Assembly (NCBI RefSeq): GCF_019130065.1
Contig: NZ_JAHSPG010000009.1
Coordinates: 62,001-126,000 of the forward strand
Source of the DNA: Pinibacter aurantiacus
GTDB lineage: Bacteria; Bacteroidota; Bacteroidia; Chitinophagales; Chitinophagaceae
Length of the DNA stretch: 64,000 nucleotides
Direction: 5' to 3'
In this document: piece by piece, positions 46,983 through 55,520 of the stretch
Position numbering within the stretch: position 1 is the stretch's first letter
Layout of the letters: each line of letters opens with the position of its first letter
The notes under the pieces: generated by a model
What the model was told of the DNA's origin: nothing
Seen by the model: only the letters and a program-made list of their open reading frames with translations
Databases searched by the model: none
Position numbers and translations under genes: made by a program

Positions 46983-47657
46983 ATGCTCATCAGCGCGGTT
47001 TTAAAAAAATATCAATCGACATTTCATCCGGTAATTAAATTGAAACAAGGTGAGGAGATAGCTGCGTTGGATCTTTCTGCAAAGAATGTTGAGCTTACAG
47101 AAGATGTTTTTACAAACACACAATCTTTTAGTCAATTCATAGAAAACGAGCGACGCAAAGCAAATGCGGCCTATCTCGCAGGTGGTTATGATGAGTTAAG
47201 AAGCATTTATGGTAAAAGCGATCTTTTTAATGGTGAAGAGCCGAGGCGGCTTCATTTAGGTGTCGATATCTGGGGAAATGCCGGTACGCCGGTTTATTGT
47301 TTCCTTGGGGGAATGGTGCACAGCTTTGCTTTTAATGACAATGACGGCGATTACGGCGCCACACTTGTATTACTCCACCAATTAGATGGAATAGCCTTCT
47401 ATACCTTGTATGGCCACATCAGCTTGCGCGATATTGATGCGATAAGGCCGGGTCAATATGTTTCCATTGGACAGGAAATAGCGCATTTCGGAGAGCCTCA
47501 TGAAAACGGCAACTGGCCGCCACACCTTCATTTTCAGGTGATTGCAGACATGGAACTGAAGAAAGGCGACTATCCGGGTGTTTGCAAATTTTCCGAAAGA
47601 GAAAAGTATTTAGCGAATTGTCCCGATCCGAATTTGATTTTACAAATAACTGAATAA
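46983..47657 (+). CDS. M23-family peptidase, LytM-like
   Basis: 224 residues from the ATG at 46983; a TTG at 46962 is the alternative. The zinc site of M23 is complete: His91 and Asp95 (HLGVD), His145 (GHISL) and the HLHF motif with His183. Typical action is cleavage of peptidoglycan cross-bridges. There is no clear signal peptide, which is unusual for this family; the protein may be cytoplasmic or exported by another route. The last residues (ITE) and the stop codon are encoded by the octad repeat that follows. Confidence 0.85.
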   Translation: MLISAVLKKYQSTFHPVIKLKQGEEIAALDLSAKNVELTEDVFTNTQSFSQFIENERRKANAAYLAGGYDELRSIYGKSDLFNGEEPRRLHLGVDIWGNAGTPVYCFLGGMVHSFAFNDNDGDYGATLVLLHQLDGIAFYTLYGHISLRDIDAIRPGQYVSIGQEIAHFGEPHENGNWPPHLHFQVIADMELKKGDYPGVCKFSEREKYLANCPDPNLILQITE

Positions 47658-47746
47658 CTGAGTAACTGAATAACTGAGTGGTTGAAAGTCATAGTGAATG
47701 ATTGTGATGAAACGCTCAGTTATTCAGTTACTCAGTTATTCAGTCA
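47646..47746. repeat. Octad inverted-repeat element, word ATAACTGA (copy 2 of 3), overlapping the M23 gene end
   Basis: The left arm (47646-47685) reads ATAACTGA, ATAACTGA, GTAACTGA, ATAACTGA, GTGGTTGA and contains the TAA stop (47655-47657). The right arm (47713-47746) complements it. The spacer AAAGTCATAGTGAATGATTG is close to that of copy 1. Confidence 0.9.
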
Positions 47747-47812
47747 GTCTCTCTAATGTTGCTATTCTGTTAATCAATTATGCAATGATTCTATTATTCG
47801 TAATTAAACCCC

Positions 47813-47820
47813 TATCTTTG
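47813..47820 (+). promoter_or_regulatory. -7 element TATCTTTG with a long 5' leader
   Basis: Exact TAnnTTTG box. Transcription from here gives an untranslated leader of about 130 nt before the ATG at 47956, the longest leader predicted in this window. Confidence 0.6.
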
Positions 47821-47955
47821 CACCGCAATTGAGATATATCGCATAAGTAATTGAACATATTTTCTGCTACGCAAGTCCGCAATTAGTTAGTTAAGTATTC
47901 TTTTTACGCTGCTGTTTTACCTCAAGGTTATTTATTTAAATTTTAATTAGTTAGA

Positions 47956-48264
47956 ATGAACATTTATGTTTCAAATTTAAGCTTCAACGTTCAGGATGAA
48001 GACTTAAGAGAGTTTTTTGCAGAATATGGTGAAGTAACCTCTGCTAAAGTGATCACCGACAAATTCACTCAAAAAAGCCGTGGCTTTGGATTTGTTGAAA
48101 TGCCAAACGACGAAGCTGCTCAAAAAGCAATCGCTGAATTGGATGGTGGTGTTGTAGAAGGCAGAACAATCCGCGTTACAGTTGCTAAACCTCGTGAAGA
48201 GAGCAGCAACAGAGGTGGCGGTGGTTCTTTCCAAAAAAGAAGCTTCAGCAACAACAGATACTAA
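47956..48264 (+). CDS. RNA-binding protein with one RRM domain
   Basis: 102 residues. A single RNA recognition motif fills residues 1-78: RNP2 NIYVSNLSF at 2-10 and RNP1 KSRGFGFVEM at 40-49. A short Gly/Arg/Ser tail follows (NRGGGGSFQKRSF). Such small RRM proteins are common in Bacteroidota and cyanobacteria and are often induced by cold. The long leader would allow RNA-level control. Followed by a strong terminator. Confidence 0.92.
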   Translation: MNIYVSNLSFNVQDEDLREFFAEYGEVTSAKVITDKFTQKSRGFGFVEMPNDEAAQKAIAELDGGVVEGRTIRVTVAKPREESSNRGGGGSFQKRSFSNNRY

Positions 48265-48285
48265 TCTCTGTTTATAGACTTATAA

Positions 48286-48320
48286 ATAATGGCTCACCAG
48301 TGGTGGGCCATTATTTTTTT
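48286..48320 (+). terminator. Rho-independent terminator
   Basis: Stem AATGGCTCACC/GGTGGGCCATT (one G-U) and a run of seven T after the RRM gene. Confidence 0.88.
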
Positions 48321-48417
48321 AATGACTGAATAACTGAATAAACTGAATAACAGAGTGGTTGAAGTTTGTAGTGCATAACTGCACCTGAACTTTCAGTTAT
48401 TCAGTTATTCAGTCACT
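48321..48417. repeat. Octad inverted-repeat element, word ATAACTGA (copy 3 of 3)
   Basis: The left arm (48321-48364) reads ATGACTGA, ATAACTGA, ATAAACTGA, ATAACAGA, GTGGTTGA. The right arm (48390-48417) complements it and ends 24 nt before the MFS gene start. Confidence 0.9.
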
Positions 48418-48440
48418 ATTTGCGCTACCTTGCATCCCTT

Positions 48441-49691
48441 ATGCCAAGTACAAAAAAGACTGCCGCACTTAGTTTTATCTTCATCACTTTACTGATTGAC
48501 GTTACAGGTTTGGGAATCATTGTTCCTGTAATGCCCAAGCTGATTGAACAATTGGTGCATGGTGATCTTAGTGTCGCCTCTAAGTATGGCGGTTGGCTTA
48601 CGTTTGCCTATGCCATCATGCAATTTGCATGTTCTCCAATTATTGGCAACCTGAGCGATCGTTATGGAAGAAGGCCTGTGCTGTTGTGCTCGCTTTTGGG
48701 GTTTGGTATAGATTATTTGTTCCTTGCGTTTGCTCCTACTATTTGGTGGTTATTTGTCGGTCGCATCATTGCAGGAATTACAGGGGCAAGCTTTACCACT
48801 GCATCAGCCTATATTGCAGATGTAAGCACTAATGAAAACCGCGCACAGAACTTTGGAATGATTGGTGTCGCGTTTGGACTTGGTTTTATCATCGGGCCCG
48901 TGTTGGGCGGTTTGCTTTCAGGCTTTGGCACTAAAGCTCCCTTCCTTGCTGCTGCCGGATTAGCCTTGTTAAACTTTTTATACGGGTTCTTCATCCTCCC
49001 CGAATCGCTTCCGAAAGAAAACCGGAGAAAGTTTGAATGGAAACGTGCGAATCCATTGGGTTCTTTAATGGCACTTAAAAAATATCCTTCTGTTTCAGGT
49101 CTTGTTGTTTCTATTGTGCTGATTTATATCGCGTCCCATGCCGTACAAAGCACCTGGAGTTTTTATGGAATGGAAAAGTTTCATTGGAGCGAAAAGATGG
49201 TCGGCATTTCACTGGGTGTGGTGGGTTTTTGTGTAGCGCTTGTGCAGGGCGGTTTGATACGTGTGGTAATTCCAAAACTTGGCCAGGAGAAAAGCGTTTA
49301 CACCGGCTTGGTATTGTATAGCGTCGGAATGTTGCTATTTGCTTTTGCTTCGCAAGGTTGGATGATGTTTGTATTTACCGCGTTTTACTGCCTTGGCGGT
49401 ATTGCCGGTCCGGCATTGCAGGCCATCATATCAGGAAATGTGCCAAGAAATGAACAGGGAGAGTTACAGGGCGCATTGACAAGCTTGATGAGCGCAACTG
49501 CTGTGATTGGTCCGTTGTTGATGACTTACCTGTTTTCAACATTTACTAAAAAAACGGCACCTATCTATTTGCCTGGCGCTCCGTTTTTGGCGGGAGCCAT
49601 TTTAATTACCATAAGTGCCGTTCTTGCATACAGGGCTTTGCATCCCGGTCGTACAGTTGCTGAAAGAGTTCCGGCAAATAACGAGAAATAG
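48441..49691 (+). CDS. TetA-like MFS drug:H+ antiporter (12 membrane helices)
   Basis: 416 residues from the ATG at 48441; an in-frame TTG at 48420 lies in the repeat border. Twelve hydrophobic segments. [16 protein letters not shown] in helix 1 (motif D1-like) and the loop 2-3 motif [14 protein letters not shown] match the TCR/Tet branch of the major facilitator superfamily. Exports small toxic compounds in exchange for protons; tetracycline resistance cannot be claimed from sequence alone. Confidence 0.85.
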   Translation: MPSTKKTAALSFIFITLLIDVTGLGIIVPVMPKLIEQLVHGDLSVASKYGGWLTFAYAIMQFACSPIIGNLSDRYGRRPVLLCSLLGFGIDYLFLAFAPTIWWLFVGRIIAGITGASFTTASAYIADVSTNENRAQNFGMIGVAFGLGFIIGPVLGGLLSGFGTKAPFLAAAGLALLNFLYGFFILPESLPKENRRKFEWKRANPLGSLMALKKYPSVSGLVVSIVLIYIASHAVQSTWSFYGMEKFHWSEKMVGISLGVVGFCVALVQGGLIRVVIPKLGQEKSVYTGLVLYSVGMLLFAFASQGWMMFVFTAFYCLGGIAGPALQAIISGNVPRNEQGELQGALTSLMSATAVIGPLLMTYLFSTFTKKTAPIYLPGAPFLAGAILITISAVLAYRALHPGRTVAERVPANNEK

Positions 49692-49693
49692 CG

Positions 49694-49999
49694 TTATTGT
49701 TCCTGGTCGCCAGAGCCAATTTCATCGATCATTTGGTCATAGCCCGCTATATCTGGTTTTTTGCTTAATGCGTTTCTGATAAGATAGTAGGAGCCAAAAG
49801 CAAAGCCGTAACCTACTAATAAGGCCAGATAAATATTTTGTTGACCAAGCAGCATAAGACCAACCACGGCACCTAGTATTTCAGCAAGAAACCATGATAT
49901 GATCATTATTGTGACCCATTTTCCTTTCGATTCGCCTTTGTCCAGTGCAAGCGCACCAATTTTTTTGGAATAGTAAATTATTAGAATTATTTCCAGCAT
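49694..49999 (-). CDS. Small membrane protein, unknown function
   Basis: 101 residues. Hydrophobic segments at about 3-16, 29-50 and 57-76 suggest two or three membrane passes; the tail is acidic (GYDQMIDEIGSGDQEQ). The stop is 2 nt from the end of the convergent MFS gene, leaving no room for a terminator. No family recognised. Confidence 0.62.
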   Translation of the reverse strand: MLEIILIIYYSKKIGALALDKGESKGKWVTIMIISWFLAEILGAVVGLMLLGQQNIYLALLVGYGFAFGSYYLIRNALSKKPDIAGYDQMIDEIGSGDQEQ

Positions 50000-50227
50000 T
50001 TTTTCAAGTTTAAGCGGGGCAAAATAGCATTATTTTTTAAATAACTTGAGAAGTACACAATTGGATTTTTGAGGGCCGAAACCTACAGCCCATCGCAAGC
50101 GAAAATATGTGCTGTAACATCTTAATTCACTGCCGTTTGGCTTCAGCCAATGATAAAATAGAAACAAAAGCCCTCTAATTCCCAATTCCTAATTTCTAAT
50201 TCCTATTTGCCTCCTTATCTTTGCCGC
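50000..50227. other. Gap before pheS with a single heptad arm
   Basis: No ORF. A single arm of AATTCCT-type heptads (50175-50203) without a visible left partner precedes the pheS -7 box. The upstream part (50076-50150) has GCCGAAAC...GGCTTCAGCC as a weak inverted pair. Confidence 0.5.
50216..50223 (+). promoter_or_regulatory. -7 element TATCTTTG, leaderless pheS predicted
   Basis: Exact TAnnTTTG box whose last base is 5 nt before the ATG at 50228, the same geometry as at the ABC exporter. Confidence 0.65.
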
Positions 50228-51259
50228 ATGGATCAGTTGATAGAAAAAATAAAACAGTATAAAGAAGAAATTGATGCAGCTGTAATAGACGGCGCCGCAT
50301 CTTTGGAAGAATACCGTATAAAATTCCTTGGGACAAAGGGTATATTGAAAAACCTTTTCGGGGAAATGAAATCTGTTGCCAACGAAAACAAAAAGGAATT
50401 TGGCCAAATTCTGAATGATTTCAAGCAACATGCTGAAGCCAAATACGAACAATTTAAAGAGCTTACATCGGCTAACGGCGATTCTGCCGCTTCATCCCTT
50501 GACCTTACTTTGCCGGGAGATGTGATTCCTGTGGGAAGCCATCACCCAATCTCTATAGTGCGCAATGAAATCGTTTCTATTTTCCAGCGCCTCGGCTTTG
50601 CAATTGCAGAAGGCCCTGAAATAGAAGACGATATGCACAATTTTACCGCATTGAATCTTCCTGAAAACCACCCTGCACGCGATATGCAGGACACTTTCTA
50701 TATTTCACAAAACCCAGATTGGTTGCTGCGTACACACACGAGCAGCGTTCAGGTACGCGAAATGGAAAAAGGAAAATTGCCAATCCGCATTATTTGTCCG
50801 GGTCGTGTTTATCGCAACGAAACGATCAGCGCAAGGGCGCATTGCTTCTTCCAGCAGGTAGAAGGTTTGTACATCGACGAAAATGTGAGCTTTGCAGATC
50901 TTAAGCAAACGCTTTATTTCTTCGTACAGGAAATGTTTGGTAAAAATGTAAAAGTGCGTTTCCGCCCGTCATATTTCCCATTCACCGAGCCAAGCGCAGA
51001 AATGGACATCAGCTGTCTTATTTGCGGTGGCAAAGGCTGTAACGTATGTAAACACACAGGCTGGGTGGAGATTTTAGGTTGTGGAATGGTTCACCCTAAA
51101 GTATTGGAGAACTGCGGAATCGACAGCAACAAATACACAGGCTTCGCTTTCGGTATGGGCATTGAGCGCATCACCATGCTGAAATACCAGATAAAAGACT
51201 TGAGATTATTTAGTGAGAACGATGTGAGATTTTTGAAGCAGTTTACGTCTGCGACGTAG
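50228..51259 (+). CDS. pheS: Phenylalanyl-tRNA synthetase alpha subunit
   Basis: 343 residues from the ATG at 50228 (TTG 50207 rejected because the -7 box lies between the two). N-terminal coiled coil for tRNA binding (1-85), then the class II catalytic core: motif 2 CPGRVYRNETISARAHCFFQ and motif 3 FGMGIERITML. A Cys-rich insert (CLICGGKGCNVCKHTGW) is present, as in many PheS proteins. pheT is not adjacent. Confidence 0.96.
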   Translation: MDQLIEKIKQYKEEIDAAVIDGAASLEEYRIKFLGTKGILKNLFGEMKSVANENKKEFGQILNDFKQHAEAKYEQFKELTSANGDSAASSLDLTLPGDVIPVGSHHPISIVRNEIVSIFQRLGFAIAEGPEIEDDMHNFTALNLPENHPARDMQDTFYISQNPDWLLRTHTSSVQVREMEKGKLPIRIICPGRVYRNETISARAHCFFQQVEGLYIDENVSFADLKQTLYFFVQEMFGKNVKVRFRPSYFPFTEPSAEMDISCLICGGKGCNVCKHTGWVEILGCGMVHPKVLENCGIDSNKYTGFAFGMGIERITMLKYQIKDLRLFSENDVRFLKQFTSAT

Positions 51260-51261
51260 GT

Positions 51262-51432
51262 TTGCCACTGAGGCACAGAGAATACAGAGAAGTTATTTTA
51301 ACGCAAAGGGCTCAAAGTATTGTGCAAAGGAAACGAAGATATTCGCCCTTCCTTTGCACAATACTTTGAGCCCTTCGATTGAAAAAAAGTATCGCTTAAT
51401 AAATTTCGGTTTCTTCTGTGCCTCAGTGGCAA
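51262..51432. repeat. Nested inverted repeat with a perfect 27-bp inner stem
   Basis: Outer arms at 51262-51292 (GCCACTGAGGCACAGAG) and 51408-51432. Inner arms at 51306-51332 and 51349-51375 are exact reverse complements over 27 bp (AAGGGCTCAAAG...GCAAAGGAA). The loop is 16 nt. It lies just after pheS and may end its transcript. Confidence 0.92.
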
Positions 51433-51456
51433 TCCTAAGGACGCGAAGCGTTCCCC

Positions 51457-51488
51457 ATTTTCAACTTTCAACTTTTAATTTTCAATTA
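51457..51488. repeat. Single heptad arm, word TTGAAAR, next to the acyltransferase stop
   Basis: On the minus strand: TTGAAAA, TTAAAAG, TTGAAAG, TTGAAAA. It starts with the TAA stop codon of the acyltransferase. No matching left arm nearby. Confidence 0.7.
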
Positions 51489-52103
51489 ACCAACTTTCTC
51501 CCACTCGCCACTCTTGTGATTAAATTGCTTTAGCACCTTTGCAGGATTTCCCGCAACAATTGTATAATCATCTACATTTTTTGTAACCACACTGCCCGCG
51601 GCAATCACAGAGAATTTTCCAACACGCACACCGGCAGTTATTACAGCATTCGCACCAATCCAGCTACCTTCTCCGATAATGATTTCATTGGTAGTACAGG
51701 GCTGGTATCTGAAAGCCGTTTGTACATTATCAAAGCCATGATTAAGGCCGGAGATAACCACATTCTGTGCCGTCATCACATGATCTTCAATGGTAACAGG
51801 GCCAATCACCACATTGGACGCACCAAGAAAAACATGGTTGCCAATGTGTAAGGCGCCAAGACCATTATTAAGTAAAGTGAAATCTTCCACCACCGAATCG
51901 TGACCAATTGTAAACGCTTTGGAAGGAATAAGATCGAGCCTGGCGTACTTAAATATTTTTGTGTTTTTACCGCGCTGGTGGTAAAACGGATTTACAAATT
52001 TACGCACCCACCATCTTGGCCGGATCTCATTTTTAGCAAATAACATTCTATGTGCTACATTCTTTAATGCCGAGTTCGATTTAATTGTAGTGATAAGCGT
52101 CAT
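51486..52103 (-). CDS. Hexapeptide-repeat acyltransferase
   Basis: 205 residues from the ATG at 52103 (TTG at 52118 is the alternative). A left-handed parallel beta-helix is indicated by repeats such as IGHDSVVEDFTLLNN, IGNHVFLGASNVVIGP, IGEGSWIGANAVITAGVRVGKFSVIAAGSVV and the closing VAGNPAKVLKQF. His in SGLNHGFD is the probable catalytic base of the xenobiotic/sugar O-acetyltransferase type. The acceptor is unknown; sugar or cell-surface glycan is usual. Confidence 0.88.
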   Translation of the reverse strand: MTLITTIKSNSALKNVAHRMLFAKNEIRPRWWVRKFVNPFYHQRGKNTKIFKYARLDLIPSKAFTIGHDSVVEDFTLLNNGLGALHIGNHVFLGASNVVIGPVTIEDHVMTAQNVVISGLNHGFDNVQTAFRYQPCTTNEIIIGEGSWIGANAVITAGVRVGKFSVIAAGSVVTKNVDDYTIVAGNPAKVLKQFNHKSGEWEKVG

Positions 52104-52120
52104 AGTGATTAATTTCAAAG

Positions 52121-52224
52121 GCCTAACGCCTAATGCTTAACGCTTAACGCAATTGAGTAACTTAGCGTCTGCGTTATGCGTTTCGCATTTGCGTTGCGCG
52201 TTTTGCATTAAGCGTTTTGCGTTC
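52121..52224. repeat. Heptad inverted-repeat element, word TTAACGC, between divergent genes
   Basis: The left arm (52121-52151) reads CTAACGC, CTAATGC, TTAACGC, TTAACGC. The right part (52163-52224) has complementary GCGTTAT, GCGTTTC, GCATTTGCGTT and GCATTAAGC units. Unlike most others, this one lies between two gene starts. Confidence 0.8.
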
Positions 52225-52290
52225 CACCAAGGTAACAAACCAATTCTATTTATCAGAGAGGCACACGCATTATTTTATAAACATTTAAAC

Positions 52291-52716
52291 ATGAAGAAAT
52301 TACTAACTGCCGCATTTTTCATTCTCGCCATTACTCCCGTGTTTTCACAAAGCAAAAATGAGGAGGCAATAAGAAAAGTCCTTAATGACCAGCTGCAGGC
52401 GTGGAACAGAGGCGATATTGATGATTTTATGAAAGGTTACTGGCACAGCGATTCGTTGATGTTTGTTGGCAAGTCGGGTATTACATATGGTTATCAAAAC
52501 ACGCTCGATAATTACAAAAAGAACTACAAGGATACGGTGCAGATGGGCAAACTTTTCTTTGAAATACTACAAGTAAAGCCGCTTTCTGCAGATACATACT
52601 TTGTTGTAGGGAAATGGTTCCTGAAAAGAAGTGTAGGGGATATTGGCGGTATTTATACCCTGTTGTTTAAGAAAATCAATGGCCAGTGGATGATAATTGC
52701 GGACCACAGCAGCTAG
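52291..52716 (+). CDS. Secreted SnoaL/NTF2-like (DUF4440-type) protein
   Basis: 141 residues from the ATG at 52291; the open frame runs further up through the repeat. Signal peptide LLTAAFFILAITPVFS. The body has the cone-shaped NTF2-like pattern: helix LNDQLQAWNRGDIDDFMKGYW, then strands ending in LLFKKINGQWMIIADHSS. Family members bind small ligands or are enzymes; no specific function is assigned. Confidence 0.8.
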   Translation: MKKLLTAAFFILAITPVFSQSKNEEAIRKVLNDQLQAWNRGDIDDFMKGYWHSDSLMFVGKSGITYGYQNTLDNYKKNYKDTVQMGKLFFEILQVKPLSADTYFVVGKWFLKRSVGDIGGIYTLLFKKINGQWMIIADHSS

Positions 52717-52738
52717 AGGGTGTTAGCCCCAAAAACTA

Positions 52739-52876
52739 ACCACTGAGGCACTAAGGCCACTTAGTTGCACTAAGGGTTTCCTTAGTGAGGCTTAGTGCTC
52801 TTAGTGCCTGAGTGGTAAATCTTTGAGATCTGAGTCTGGAACTCAGCCTTCGGCGTCGGGCTGTGCTTGCCGACGC
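52739..52876. repeat. Octad-type inverted repeat (CACTAAGG) and GC hairpin
   Basis: The left arm (52739-52775) and right arm (52779-52817) form an almost continuous long hairpin with CACTAAGG-type units, as at 33891. A second hairpin GCGTCGG/CCGACGC lies at 52853-52876. A further single TTAATTC heptad arm sits at 52908-52938. Confidence 0.82.
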
Positions 52877-52982
52877 CTCGAAACCAACCATTCATCAGGG
52901 TTTCCGACTATTAATTCTTAATTCTTAATTATTAATTCAAAAAACTCTTTACGTTTGCCGGATTAAAACACTTGATTAAAAC

Positions 52983-55151
52983 ATGAAGAAGATTTTAGCA
53001 GTGATTGCGCTGTCAGTCACTTTACTACGAAGCTATGCCGATGAAGGCATGTGGTTACCGCTGCTGCTGGGTCAGCAGGTGTATAACGACATGGTAAAAC
53101 GTGGCCTTAAACTGAAACCTGAACAACTTTATAGCATTAACAAGGCTTCCATTAAAGATGCGATCATCATTTTTGGAAACGGTTGTACAGGAGAGATTGT
53201 GAGCAAGCAAGGTCTTATTTTCACCAACCACCACTGCGGATATGCCGCAATCGCCGCTGCAAGTTCTGTTGAACACAACTACCTGCGCGATGGTTTCTAC
53301 GCAAAATCTTTCCAGGAAGAGATTCCCGCACAAGGCTTAACTGCACAGTTCTTACTTAAAATAGAAGACGTTACGAAAGAAGTGGAAACGGCGCTGAACG
53401 GTCTTTCCGGTGCTGACAGATTGAAAAAGCAAGCGGATGTAATTGCTACGATCAATGCACGCTACTCAGACTCTACTCAAAGCATCGAGGCAAGAGTGAG
53501 CCCGCTGTTTAAAAATAACCAATTCCTGGTTTTCGTATATCAACGCTACAAAGACATCCGTCTGGTGGGAACGCCTCCAGAAAGCGTGGGTAAATATGGT
53601 GGAGACACTGACAACTGGGAGTGGCCACGCCACACCGGTGATTTTTCTGTTTTCCGTGTGTACATGAGCAAAGACGGTAAAGCGACAGATTATTCCCCAA
53701 GCAACGTTCCTTTAAAACCAAAATATTCATTGCCGGTTTCTATCAAAGGCATCAAAGATGGCGACTACGCAATGATCTACGGTTATCCTGGTGGTACCAA
53801 TCGTTATGAAACTTCTTACGGCGTAAAACTTTCTACCGACGTTAATAACCCTTCTCTCGTTGCTTTGCGCGATGTGCGCCTGAAAGCAATGTTTGAAGAA
53901 ATGAAGAAAGATCCTGCAGTGAAATTGCAACTGGCATCAAGCTATGCAGGTATTGCGAACTACTGGAAATTCTTTGATGGTGAAACCAAGCAATTGTTGA
54001 AATACGATGTGTATGGTCAAAAGAAAAAAGCAGAAGATGCTTTCCAGAAATGGGCAAATGGCAAGCCGGAATTTCAAAATGTAATAAGCGATTGGGAAAA
54101 AGTGTATGCTGACTGGCTGCCTTACGCAAAAGAGCGTATGTATTTGAATGAAGGCATTTTAGGTTCCCCACTTGCTGCTTTTGCTTCTTCTTTAATGCAG
54201 GTAGAAAGAGTGCTTAACATGCAAGGAGCAAAACCGGAAGATGTTAAGAGAGCAATGGACGATGCAAATGCACGTCGCAAAACTTTCCTTGCAGATGAGA
54301 ATAAAGTTTCCGATCAAAAGATCATGGCTGCAACTGCAGAAATGTTCTACACAGATATCGATAAAAGCCAGCACCCGATTGGCTTCTACGAAAACATAAA
54401 AACCACTTACGGTGATTTGAAAGATCCTGCGACCTTCAAAAAAATGTCAGCGGATGTGTTTAACACAACAATGATTTTCAATGATGCGAAATGGGATCAG
54501 TTTGTGAAGGTGCCCACTGCAAGCGCTTTGCAAAACGACCCTGCATATGCGTACGCAACAGCTTTCGTGAAAAATTATACAGGAAAATATTTGCCTAAGT
54601 TCCAGGATTTCACCACTAAGAACAATGAATTGGGAAGATTGTATTTGAAAGGCATTATGGAAATGGATCCTGTGAAAGCAAAGAAAATGTATCCTGACGC
54701 AACTTTCACCATGCGTGTGAGCTTCGGTAATGTAAAAAGCTATGCGCCGCGTGATGCAACTAAATACGACTATGTATGTACCATGAAAGGTGTAATGGAA
54801 AAATATGTGCCTGGTGATTATGAGTTTGATCTTCCACAACACTACAGAGATCTTGTTGCGAAAAAAGATTTCGGTCAGTACATCGACAAAAGCCGCAATG
54901 ATCTTGTAGTAACGTTTATCACTACAAATGACATCACCGGCGGTAACTCTGGTTCTCCTGTAATGGATGCATACGGAAACCTGATTGGTCTTGCATTTGA
55001 CGGCAACTACGAAGCGCTGAGCCACAAAATGGCTTTTGACAAAGATCTTAACCGCACGATCTGCGTAGACGTTCGTTATGTATTGTGGTGCATTGACAAG
55101 TTGGGTGGTGCGAGCAATATTATTAGTGAGTTGAATTTGGTGAAGCAGTAA
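52983..55151 (+). CDS. dpp7: S46-family dipeptidyl-peptidase, DPP7 type
   Basis: 722 residues, signal peptide (LAVIALSVTLLRSYA). It removes dipeptides from the N-terminus of peptides in the periplasm. Triad: His84 (TNHHCGY), Asp220 (RHTGDFSVF) and Ser656 (GGNSGSPV). The residue 18 after the catalytic Ser is Gly674 (FDGNYE). In the Porphyromonas enzymes this position is Gly in DPP7 (hydrophobic P1) and Arg in DPP11 (acidic P1), so a DPP7-like preference is expected. Works well with the tricorn-like and other peptidases of the window. Confidence 0.92.
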   Translation: MKKILAVIALSVTLLRSYADEGMWLPLLLGQQVYNDMVKRGLKLKPEQLYSINKASIKDAIIIFGNGCTGEIVSKQGLIFTNHHCGYAAIAAASSVEHNYLRDGFYAKSFQEEIPAQGLTAQFLLKIEDVTKEVETALNGLSGADRLKKQADVIATINARYSDSTQSIEARVSPLFKNNQFLVFVYQRYKDIRLVGTPPESVGKYGGDTDNWEWPRHTGDFSVFRVYMSKDGKATDYSPSNVPLKPKYSLPVSIKGIKDGDYAMIYGYPGGTNRYETSYGVKLSTDVNNPSLVALRDVRLKAMFEEMKKDPAVKLQLASSYAGIANYWKFFDGETKQLLKYDVYGQKKKAEDAFQKWANGKPEFQNVISDWEKVYADWLPYAKERMYLNEGILGSPLAAFASSLMQVERVLNMQGAKPEDVKRAMDDANARRKTFLADENKVSDQKIMAATAEMFYTDIDKSQHPIGFYENIKTTYGDLKDPATFKKMSADVFNTTMIFNDAKWDQFVKVPTASALQNDPAYAYATAFVKNYTGKYLPKFQDFTTKNNELGRLYLKGIMEMDPVKAKKMYPDATFTMRVSFGNVKSYAPRDATKYDYVCTMKGVMEKYVPGDYEFDLPQHYRDLVAKKDFGQYIDKSRNDLVVTFITTNDITGGNSGSPVMDAYGNLIGLAFDGNYEALSHKMAFDKDLNRTICVDVRYVLWCIDKLGGASNIISELNLVKQ

Positions 55152-55209
55152 TTAGGAATTAGGAAATAGAATAGGGCAGCATTCGTTAGCGAGTGCTGCC
55201 CTATTTATT
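55150..55209 (+). terminator. Terminator with a preceding heptad arm
   Basis: A heptad arm (ATTAGGA, ATTAGGA, AATAGAA, 55152-55172) begins in the DPP7 stop codon region and leads to the stem AGGGCAGCATTCG/CGAGTGCTGCCCT (55173-55202, one mismatch) and a T-rich tail. Confidence 0.82.
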
Positions 55210-55295
55210 TTGGGGAGTTAGTTTTTGTTTAAAGTGTGCGCCTCGGTTTGCGTCTTGACAATCACCGTCAACTTACGGCCCGCGGTTGCCTCTCG

Positions 55296-55448
55296 CTTCG
55301 CGATGTTTAACATGTCGCCCCTACGGGGCTGGTTTTGGATTTTCGCCATTGTGTCTTTTTCTACTAACGTGTCGCCCCGATGGGGCTGTTTACTACTCCA
55401 GGCAATTTGCACTAGCCCCAGAGGGGCGACATGTTAAACATCGCGAAG
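55296..55448. repeat. REP-like element with perfect 27-bp inverted ends
   Basis: Ends 55296-55322 and 55422-55448 are exact reverse complements over 27 bp (CTTCGCGATGTTTAACATG...). Inside are the palindromes GCCCCTACGGGGC (55317-55329), GCCCCGATGGGGC (55374-55386) and GCCCCAGAGGGGC (55415-55427). The motif GACATGTTAAA after GGGGC is shared with the loci at 7373 and 41028. No gene is seen in the rest of the gap to 55520. Confidence 0.88.
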
Positions 55449-55520
55449 TGATATATTGTAGCGGGCCTTAAATCAGCGACTAGGGGATACACGATCAAGG
55501 GCGTCGAGAATCGGTTTGGT

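Noticed and set aside
48420-48440. TTG start for the MFS transporter
   Set aside because: An ATG 21 nt downstream gives a normal N-terminus, and the extra codons lie next to the repeat arm.
55225-55471. Short plus-strand ORFs after the DPP7 gene
   Set aside because: They are translations of the REP-like palindromes.
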